The notes under the pieces: generated by a model
What the model was told of the DNA's origin: nothing
What the model saw: only the letters and a program-made list of their open reading frames with translations
Databases searched by the model: none
From: Actinosynnema pretiosum
GTDB lineage: Bacteria; Actinomycetota; Actinomycetes; Mycobacteriales; Pseudonocardiaceae
Assembly: GCF_024171695.1 (NCBI RefSeq)
Contig: NZ_JAMTCF010000018.1
Span: 1-64,000, forward strand
Reading direction: 5' to 3'
Length of the DNA stretch: 64,000 bases
In this document: piece after piece, positions 57,727 to 64,000 of the stretch
Layout of the letters: the number at the start of each line of letters is the position of its first letter
Position numbering within the stretch: the stretch's first letter is position 1
Translations under genes and position numbers: made by a program

Positions 57727-59495
57727 GGGAACGGGTGGGGCAGCGGGGGACCGGACAGGCGCAGGCGCGGGAGGCCGGTGGTGCGCCGGTTCAGCTCGCC
57801 GAACGTCATCGGCGCCGATCCCGGCACGATCACCTTCGCGGAGAACAGCCCCAGCCGCTCGCGCACCACCGGGTCGCTCTGGTCCACCGCGATCACCTCC
57901 AAGCCGAGCGCCTCCCAGCGGCGCACCCAGTGCTCCAGCAGCGCGTCCAGGTCGCCGGTCGGCACGTCCGGGACCGCCAGGTCGCGCTCCGGTCCCGGAA
58001 CCAGGAAAGCGTGCCGCCCCAACGCTTCCGGCAGGCCGTTGACGTTGACGTGGTCGTCCATCGTGCGCACCAGCCGGGGGTCGCGCAGCATCCGCCGCAG
58101 CCGCTCCGGGTCGTAGTCGCCGGGGTCGGTCCGGTACCGCTTGGCCCCGGCCTCCACGTCCATCACCACCTCGGCCGCCGCCGCGCGCACCGCCGCGTCC
58201 GGGTCGAGGCCCGCGCCCGCCGCGTAGAACGCGCAGGGCAGGTTCGGTTGGTCCGGCTGGCCTGGCTGGTCCGGCAGGTCCGGCAGGCCTGGCTGGTCCG
58301 GCCGGTCCACCGCGCGGCGGGCCAGTGACAGCACCGACGGCACGCCGAGGTCGTTCGTGGCGTCGTACAGCTCCAGCCGGTAGCCCAGCTGCTCCAGGCG
58401 GTCCGCGACGTGCGCGGTCAGCTCGTCGTCCGAGCGCAGCGACGGCAGCGGGGTGCGGCCGTACCAGGCGGTCAGGAACGCGTCCCGCTCGGCGACCTCG
58501 AACAGGCCGTGCAGCACCGCCTCGGTGAGGCTGTTGCCGGTGCCGCACCCGTTCGAGGTCTCGTCGACGAACCTCGGGCCGGTCGACGGGCCCCAGTAGG
58601 CGACGTGCTCGGGCACCGCGATCGGCCTGGCGCGGGTGTAGGACCAGCCGTGCACCCAGCGGGTGCGCGTGTCCGGGTGGTACGGGGTGATGTGCGGCGA
58701 GGGCAGGTCGGGCAGGCCGAGGCGGGTGGGGTCGAGCGCGCGGTCCGGGCCCAGCTCGGCGAACGAGGCCTCCAGGGTGGTGGTGACCCGGCGGGGGCGC
58801 AGGCCCGCGTGCCGCTCCACCGCCTCGCACAGCGCCACCCGCTCGGCGTGCGCGTAGTCGCCGGTGCGGCCGAAACCGGCCTGCCCACCGACCAGTTCGG
58901 CGCTCACCGCCGCCACGGCCAGGTCGCCGATCCGGTGCAGGCCGCCTACCGGGCCGTGCCGCAGGTCGAGCAGCTCGCGGCGGAGGGAGTCGTTCGCGGT
59001 CAACGGGTTCGCGCCGCGCAGCGAGCCTGGGTCGACGGGGATCGGCGCGCGGACGACGGTCGCGGTGTGCGGCGAGTCCTCGGGGAGCGGGCCGCAGGTG
59101 GGGCAGCCGCCTGGTCTCGGGCGCACCCGGTGCTCGCTGACCGTGCCGAGGTCGGTGCGCAGGGCCAGGACGCGGTCGCGGTGGGCGGCTGGGTTGGCTA
59201 GGACGCGGTCCAGCAGTGCGGTGATGGCCGGGCGCAGGGCAGGGGACGCCAGGCCGCCCAGGCGCAGGGCCGGGTTCGCGCGCGGGGTTGACGGGCCGAG
59301 CGCGGCCAGGTGGGCGTCCTCGGCGCAGGGCAGGCACACCCCGCCTCGGTCCAGGACCGGGCCGATCAGCACCAGCGCGCCGTCGAAGCGCACCGGCAGC
59401 ACGGGGTCGTCCGCGTTGAGCCGGTCGAGGTCGTGGAGCTGGTATCCGGTCAGCTCGATGACTTTGACGACCTCGACGATTTCCACGGCGCTCAC
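57723..59495 (-). CDS. YcaO-domain cyclodehydratase with TOMM leader-binding region
   Basis: 590 residues from a GTG at 59495. N-terminal zinc-like cysteine pairs (GGVCLPCAEDAHLA, RPGGCPTCGPLPED). YcaO core: TGDYAHAERVALCEAVERHA (ATP/Mg residues), SNGCGTGNSLTEAVLHGLFE and RDAFLTAWYGR, and a proline-ended C-terminus (PLPHPFP) as in azole-forming YcaO enzymes. It makes thiazoline/oxazoline rings in the precursor peptide. A short Pro-Asp-Gln repeat (DQPGLPDLPDQPGQPDQP) near residue 405 is coded by tandem DNA repeats. Confidence 0.9.
   Translation of the reverse strand: MSAVEIVEVVKVIELTGYQLHDLDRLNADDPVLPVRFDGALVLIGPVLDRGGVCLPCAEDAHLAALGPSTPRANPALRLGGLASPALRPAITALLDRVLANPAAHRDRVLALRTDLGTVSEHRVRPRPGGCPTCGPLPEDSPHTATVVRAPIPVDPGSLRGANPLTANDSLRRELLDLRHGPVGGLHRIGDLAVAAVSAELVGGQAGFGRTGDYAHAERVALCEAVERHAGLRPRRVTTTLEASFAELGPDRALDPTRLGLPDLPSPHITPYHPDTRTRWVHGWSYTRARPIAVPEHVAYWGPSTGPRFVDETSNGCGTGNSLTEAVLHGLFEVAERDAFLTAWYGRTPLPSLRSDDELTAHVADRLEQLGYRLELYDATNDLGVPSVLSLARRAVDRPDQPGLPDLPDQPGQPDQPNLPCAFYAAGAGLDPDAAVRAAAAEVVMDVEAGAKRYRTDPGDYDPERLRRMLRDPRLVRTMDDHVNVNGLPEALGRHAFLVPGPERDLAVPDVPTGDLDALLEHWVRRWEALGLEVIAVDQSDPVVRERLGLFSAKVIVPGSAPMTFGELNRRTTGLPRLRLSGPPLPHPFP
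58241..58306. repeat. short tandem coding repeat in YcaO gene
   Basis: Several imperfect copies of GGCTGGTCCGG/CAGGTCCGG-type units in a row encode a Pro/Gln/Asp-rich loop. Possibly length-variable between strains. Confidence 0.6.
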
Positions 59496-61051
59496 CGGAA
59501 GGCCGCCAGACCGGCCGCGGTCAGGACCGGGCCCAGGGGGATCGGGGTGACCTCGCCGGTGAGCGCGCGCAGTGAGGTCTGGAGGGTCTCCTCGGTGTCG
59601 CGCAGGCCGTGGGGCCAGTGCCAGTCGCGGTTGCTCCACGGGGCTGCTGCCGCGGCGGGCTCGGGGAGCGGTGCGGCTCCGCACAGCAGCGTTGGAGTGG
59701 GGTCGCCTTGCGCGCCAAGGGCTTGCTCGGCTTGGGCGCGTCCGGCTGCGGCCAGGGCGGCGAACGCGACCGCGTCGGCGGCTTCCGCCTCCACGGCCCA
59801 GGAGAGCTCCGCGCCAGCGGAGCGCACGACCGCTCGGACCACGCCTGGGGCCAGCCGGGTCACCTCGACCTCGGCGGGCAGCGCGAACCTGAGCACCACG
59901 GCCTTCCACCAGCGCCTCGCGGTCGGGTCGGTCGACCAGTCGGGCTCGTCCACCGGCTCGCCGGGCAGGGTGCGCGCTGCGGTGCGCAGGGCCAAGCCCT
60001 TGGCGTGCAGTGGATCCGCGCCGAGCAGCACGCCGGGTGGGGCGAGTCGGGACGCGGAGCGGAGCAGGGCGTCGAGCCTGGCGGCGTGCTCGGTGACGCC
60101 GAGGCCGATGTGGTCGCCGGAGGCGGCGAGCTTGACCGGGAGCTGCGGCAGCGCGCCGGGGAGCGGGGTGGGGACGGGGCCGAGTTCCGCGTCTCCCAGC
60201 ACTTCCAGGGGTGAACCGCCTGGGTTGTGGGGGCGGGCCGTGGACAGCCAGGGGTGGTAGTCGGCGCGCAGCGGGTCGAGGCGGGCGACCAGCACGGCTT
60301 GGTGCGGGGGGCCTGAGGGCGGTACGTCGTACCACATGTCGACCACCTCGGTGGACGGGTCGGGCAGCCCGGCCAGCGCGCACACCAGGCGGTGCGCGGC
60401 GGCGGACGCGACCAGCGCGGCCAGCACTTCCGGCGGTTCACCCGGCGCGCCCGCGAGGCGTTCGGCGACGGCTGTCGCGTCGGCCAGCACGGCGGCGGTG
60501 GGGCCGGGGGCGACCGCGAAGCCGACGTCGGCCGCGCACCCGGCGGCGATCGCGTGTTGGCCCGCCACGAGCAGCAGGCCGGGGCCTGGGCGTGGTGGGG
60601 CGACGTCCAGACCGGTGGCGGTGAGCGCTCGGTGCGCGGCGGCGGCGAGCGCGCCTTCGCCGACGACCTCGGCGCGGGTGGCGCGGAGGCGTCGCCAGGA
60701 GTCCAGGGGGTTGGTGGCGACCGACTCCAGCCAGCTCGCGATGTCGGGTGGGGGGTGGTCGGCGCCGCCCCGGCCCCAGCCTGCGGGCACTTCCACCAGC
60801 AGGTCGTGCTCGTGCAGTTGGCCGATCAGCAGTTCCAGCGCGCGGGCCACCACCGGGGAAGCGTTTTTGGGCGCGGCCAGCTGTTCCGGCGGAACGCCGT
60901 CGGCCAGCGGGGCGGCCAGGCGCTCCCAGATCGTCCACAGGCCGCGACCGCCGTCGAGCGTGAAGCTGGAGCGCCAGCCGCGCACGTGCAGGCCGTTGTC
61001 GGTGGGCGTCGCGTGCACGATCGGCCGCAACCGCAGCAGGACCTCGTTCAC
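59492..61051 (-). CDS. ocin-ThiF-like TOMM leader-peptide-binding protein
   Basis: 519 residues from a GTG overlapping the upstream stop. N-terminal winged-helix/RRE-like start (RLRPIVHATPTDNGLHVRGW, LTFTLDGG-like strand), then a degenerate ThiF/E1-like region (GLLLVAGQHAIAAGCAADVG) and a C-terminal helical part. In thiopeptide clusters this protein (TbtF type) presents the precursor leader to the YcaO partner encoded next to it. GTGA overlaps on both sides fit a fixed complex. Confidence 0.8.
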   Translation of the reverse strand: MNEVLLRLRPIVHATPTDNGLHVRGWRSSFTLDGGRGLWTIWERLAAPLADGVPPEQLAAPKNASPVVARALELLIGQLHEHDLLVEVPAGWGRGGADHPPPDIASWLESVATNPLDSWRRLRATRAEVVGEGALAAAAHRALTATGLDVAPPRPGPGLLLVAGQHAIAAGCAADVGFAVAPGPTAAVLADATAVAERLAGAPGEPPEVLAALVASAAAHRLVCALAGLPDPSTEVVDMWYDVPPSGPPHQAVLVARLDPLRADYHPWLSTARPHNPGGSPLEVLGDAELGPVPTPLPGALPQLPVKLAASGDHIGLGVTEHAARLDALLRSASRLAPPGVLLGADPLHAKGLALRTAARTLPGEPVDEPDWSTDPTARRWWKAVVLRFALPAEVEVTRLAPGVVRAVVRSAGAELSWAVEAEAADAVAFAALAAAGRAQAEQALGAQGDPTPTLLCGAAPLPEPAAAAAPWSNRDWHWPHGLRDTEETLQTSLRALTGEVTPIPLGPVLTAAGLAAFR

Positions 61052-62136
61052 CGGGCCGCCTTCGCCATCCGTGCGACCTGCTCGTCCCACGCCACCCCGG
61101 TCACCCGCTGCACCGCCCGCACCAGCAGGCTCGCGGCCAGGTACCGCTCGACCGGGGTCACGTCGCACACCGCCAGCAGCCGGTAGAGCGCGTTGGTCCC
61201 GTTCCGGTAGACGGTCACCGGGCGCAGGTAGTCGGGGTGGTCGAAGTCGACCTCGATCAGTCGTCGGTGGTACTCGCCCGGCGCGTCCAGGTGGTCCCGG
61301 TGCCACCGCCGCAGCGCGTCGGGCTCACCCAGCTCCAGCGCGCGCTCCCCGAGCAGGTCGGTGGGGCCGGTGGGGAGTTCGCCCCGGTCGAAAGCGGCTT
61401 CGCCGAGTTCGCGGGTCGCGTCCGACCAGCGCGCCCAGACCGTCCCTAGCGAGCCGTCCAGCACCGAGCGCACGGTTTCCTCGGCGGCGTCCGCGTTGCG
61501 CTCCCAGAGCGCGTCGAACCGCGTTCGCAGCGCACCGTTGGGGTCGCTGTGCGCCAGGAAGCCCTCCAGGTGGGACAGGAACGAGTGGTAGCCGTTGGCG
61601 ATCCCGGCCGGGAAGCGGCTGGCGTGCGCGGCCATCGCGATCAGCGCGAGCTGGGCGCGGCCCTGGCTCGTGCGGTCGGTGGACACCGCGTCGGTGATCG
61701 CCGGGACGCCCAGGCGCAGGCAGCGGGTGCGCAGCTCCACCAGCTCGGTCGAACCGGTCAGGCGCAGTATTGAGGTCAGGTCGGTTGGTTCGACCAGCAC
61801 GGTGTTGTCCGGGTGGATCGGCTCGTAGGGTGGGGGGATAAGTTCGGCGATCCCGCTCTGCCGCGACCGTTCGAGGAGTTCGGCGTCGGTTGTGTCCACT
61901 GTGGATGGATGGTCGGTCAGGTGCGCCCGCAACCGGTCGGCGACCAGGGTCGCGGATTGGTTGATCGTCTCCGGGGGACCGTCCAGGCGCACCCGCACGT
62001 GCGGCCCGCCCAACCAGTGCCGCTCCAGGTGCCCGACCGCGCCCGCGTCGGTGGCCGCCGCGAGCGCGGGCAGCACGGCGGTGCGGAGCAGGGGCGCCTT
62101 GACCGGGTCGCGGTAGTGGCAGACGACGTCGATCAC
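61048..62136 (-). CDS. thiopeptide-type LanB C-terminal protein (elimination domain)
   Basis: 362 residues from a GTG overlapping the dehydratase stop. VIDVVCHYRDPVKAPLLRTA, LERHWLGGPHVRVRLDGPPE and AELLERSRQSGIAELIPPPY are typical of the split LanB C-terminal (SpaB_C/TbtC-like) proteins that eliminate glutamate from glutamylated Ser/Thr to form dehydroamino acids. Works with the larger LanB-like protein upstream. Confidence 0.85.
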   Translation of the reverse strand: MIDVVCHYRDPVKAPLLRTAVLPALAAATDAGAVGHLERHWLGGPHVRVRLDGPPETINQSATLVADRLRAHLTDHPSTVDTTDAELLERSRQSGIAELIPPPYEPIHPDNTVLVEPTDLTSILRLTGSTELVELRTRCLRLGVPAITDAVSTDRTSQGRAQLALIAMAAHASRFPAGIANGYHSFLSHLEGFLAHSDPNGALRTRFDALWERNADAAEETVRSVLDGSLGTVWARWSDATRELGEAAFDRGELPTGPTDLLGERALELGEPDALRRWHRDHLDAPGEYHRRLIEVDFDHPDYLRPVTVYRNGTNALYRLLAVCDVTPVERYLAASLLVRAVQRVTGVAWDEQVARMAKAAR

Positions 62137-64000
62137 GAGTTCCTCCAGTAGGTTTCCGCGACCAGTTCGACCACTCGGCCGTCCGGTGCGGCGGTTCCCG
62201 GCACGGGCAGCGCCTCGGTCAGCCGCACCCCGTTCGGGAAACCTGCCAGCAGGCGCGGCAGGCAGCGCAGGTGCAGCGGGTCGCCGAGGTCGGCGTACTG
62301 CGGCTTGCGCGCCGTGAGCGCGTGCCGGTACGCCTCGGCGGAGTCGGGGGCGGCGTCCGGGCCGACGAACACGTGCTCGGGCAGGCCGTGCCTGGCGCGC
62401 AGCAGGGCGACGTCCAGCGCGGCCTGTGCCTCGGTGCGGATCGTGGGTGGGGTGGGGAAGCTCCAGGACCGGCGGGCCAGCACGGTGTTGCGGTGCGTCA
62501 GCGGGCCGAGTGAGGTGACGCCGTTCTTTGTCGCGCGCGAGCGCAGGGCGTCGAGGTCGATCCAGCCGCAGGACAGGTCCGAGTACAGCGGCGCCTGGCG
62601 GTCCGGGAGCGCGATCGGGACCATGAAACCCAGGTACAGCACGTCGAGCGGCTGACCGGCGCGGGTCACCCGGACCTCGTCGGTGACCGGGTCGTGCCGC
62701 ACGTCCAGGTCGTCGGCGGGCAGGTCGGCCCAGCGGGCGTCCTCGCCTACCTCGCGCGCGCCTACCAGGGGGTGCAGGTTCGGGTTGAAGCCGCGCACGG
62801 GGCGGAACTGCACCGGGTCGTCGGTGTGTCGGAGGACCTGGGCGGTGACGGCCTCGCGTGCGCCGGGTAGTAGGGGGAGGAAGCGGCTGGTGAACTTGCC
62901 GAACCCGGAGTAGATCCGGTTGACCACCAGGCGGCCGTCGCCGGTGGGCTGGGCGAAGAAGCTGTAGGAGCCGGGACGGCGGGTGGTCCACGCGGGCAGG
63001 AGTTCGGCGGCCCGGTCGAGGGTGGCGTCGGTGATTGCTCCATTGTGGACTGTGGAGGTCAGTTCCTCGCGCACGGCGAGGAGTTCGAGCGCGGCGGGGT
63101 CGGTGAGGGTGGTGGGGGTGGTGGCGCAGGCGGAGGTGCTGTCCTGCCAGGCCTGGGTGATCGGGCCCGCGCTGTCGGCCAGGGAGGCGGCGCCGCCCTC
63201 ACCGAAGCGCTCGGTGAAGCGGGATCGGATCAGGCGGCGGAGCAGGACGTGCTGGTCGAAGGCGATGAGCAGCGGGGTGAGCAGGGTCAGCTCGGGGAAC
63301 GCGCCGAGTGGGGTGGTGGTCGGTTCGGGGAGGACGACGTCCTCGACCAGTGGGGGGATGTCGGACAGGTCGGCGCCTACTGCGGCGCCCAGGTCTTGCC
63401 AGGCCTCGGACAGCTCGGTGAGGACGGCTGATCTTGCGGGCGCTGGGGTGTGGGCGAAGGCTGCGGTGGTGGTGGCGATGGCGGTCAGCTTGGTGGCGAG
63501 GGTGGTTGTTTTGGTGGAGGGGGTGGGGGTGTTCGTGGTGGTGGGGAGGGTGTCGGGCGCGGAGGTGGTCAGCCAGGTCGCCAGCGCGGTCAGGGGGTCC
63601 GGGGTCTGCGGGTGCACCGGGGGGATCGGGGTGAGGAGGCCCATGTCCTTTGCCCGTGCGACGAAACCTCGTGCCGAGGCCGCCGAGTCTTTGGGTAGGC
63701 GGGCTGCCAGTGCTGATTCCACGTCGGGCAGGGTGAGGCCTGTCGGGCTGGCGTCGCGCACCAGCGCGATCACGAACCGCAGTGGGCCGGTGGCGGCTAC
63801 GTCCACTTCCTCCTCGCGGGTGATGTCCGCGCGGCCCGTGCCCTTCACCGGGGTGTCGCGGCGGAACAGCACGCGGTCGCCGCGCAGGCGCAGGCCCGCC
63901 GCTAGGCGGTGCGGTAGGAGGGGGCCCAGCGCGTCGGTGAACCTGGTCACCAGCAGGCGGTGCGCGGCCGGGTGGGACACCGGGGTTTGGGGTGGTGAGG
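62133..64000 (-). CDS. LanB-like lantibiotic dehydratase (glutamylation protein), 5' end outside window
   Basis: At least 622 residues; the frame is still open at the window edge. A GTG at 63980 is possible but the family is usually 800 residues or longer, so the start probably lies beyond. Lantibiotic dehydratase features: FSYxFF-like PGSYSFFAQPTGDGRLVVNR, IYSGFGKFTSRFLPLLPGAR, VQFRPVRGFNPNLHPLVGAR, HRNTVLARRSWSFP. It uses glutamyl-tRNA to glutamylate Ser/Thr of the precursor. A Thr/Pro-rich linker (PTTTNTPTPSTKTTT) lies near residue 150 of the visible part. Confidence 0.87.
   Translation of the reverse strand, partial: SPPQTPVSHPAAHRLLVTRFTDALGPLLPHRLAAGLRLRGDRVLFRRDTPVKGTGRADITREEEVDVAATGPLRFVIALVRDASPTGLTLPDVESALAARLPKDSAASARGFVARAKDMGLLTPIPPVHPQTPDPLTALATWLTTSAPDTLPTTTNTPTPSTKTTTLATKLTAIATTTAAFAHTPAPARSAVLTELSEAWQDLGAAVGADLSDIPPLVEDVVLPEPTTTPLGAFPELTLLTPLLIAFDQHVLLRRLIRSRFTERFGEGGAASLADSAGPITQAWQDSTSACATTPTTLTDPAALELLAVREELTSTVHNGAITDATLDRAAELLPAWTTRRPGSYSFFAQPTGDGRLVVNRIYSGFGKFTSRFLPLLPGAREAVTAQVLRHTDDPVQFRPVRGFNPNLHPLVGAREVGEDARWADLPADDLDVRHDPVTDEVRVTRAGQPLDVLYLGFMVPIALPDRQAPLYSDLSCGWIDLDALRSRATKNGVTSLGPLTHRNTVLARRSWSFPTPPTIRTEAQAALDVALLRARHGLPEHVFVGPDAAPDSAEAYRHALTARKPQYADLGDPLHLRCLPRLLAGFPNGVRLTEALPVPGTAAPDGRVVELVAETYWRNS

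Overview
The window is high-GC DNA with GTG/ATG starts, many 4-base ATGA/GTGA overlaps between neighbouring genes, an actinobacterial Tad pilus locus, several XRE-TPR regulators and a thiopeptide-type gene cluster. This points to a filamentous actinomycete, most plausibly of the Pseudonocardiaceae (Actinosynnema/Saccharothrix/Lentzea type). The taxonomic call is inference from gene style, not from a marker gene.

Layout. 0-11.7 kb (minus strand): an IS5-family element cut by the window edge has inserted into the 3' end of a LysM/BTAD regulator gene. Behind it is a tightly overlapped Tad/Flp pilus operon: prepilin peptidase, lipoprotein, secreted protein, SAF/CpaB, TadZ, TadA, TadB, TadC, Flp, two TadE-like proteins and one TadG-like protein. 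12-14.3 kb: an HTH-STAND-TPR regulator. 14.4-21.2 kb (minus): an eight-gene operon of sugar/cyclitol-type enzymes, with a divergent HTH-TPR regulator at 21.4 kb. 22.8-30 kb: a hypothetical protein, a small secreted protein, a membrane pentapeptide-like repeat protein, and a Ski2-like helicase with duplicated zinc ribbons.

30-50 kb is the most unusual part. An operon on the plus strand (33.2-41.2 kb) encodes a small unknown protein, QueC, a reverse-transcriptase palm protein with an altered active site, a short FGE/C-type-lectin-fold protein, a DUF6884-like protein, a radical SAM enzyme, a phosphoribosyltransferase, a GT4 glycosyltransferase, a Pol I-type 5' nuclease, a PIG-L deacetylase and a HAD phosphatase. 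QueD and QueE follow at 42.7-43.8 kb. With FolE supplied from elsewhere, QueD, QueE and QueC would make preQ0 (7-cyano-7-deazaguanine). No transglycosylase or QueF is present to make queuosine. Four paralogous XRE regulators lie in and around this locus. Upstream of each sits an array of CGCC tetramers spaced exactly 11 bp apart, which looks like a shared operator. I infer a co-regulated system that builds a preQ0-derived nucleotide/nucleoside conjugate or modification, with nucleic-acid-handling partners of unknown role.

50.6-52.3 kb: an excisionase-like gene and a tyrosine integrase end directly at the 3' end of tRNA-Val(GAC). This marks the right end of an integrated element that extends leftward and may carry the preQ0 locus. 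The other attachment copy was not found in the window.

52.3-64 kb: a HesB-like protein, an orphan response regulator, a three-helix-bundle protein and an SGNH hydrolase. A minus-strand thiopeptide-type cluster follows: a LanB-like dehydratase cut by the window end, a LanB C-terminal-type protein, an ocin-ThiF-like protein, a YcaO enzyme, and two SagB/nitroreductase-type proteins, one fused to a LanB C-terminal-type domain. No precursor peptide is visible.
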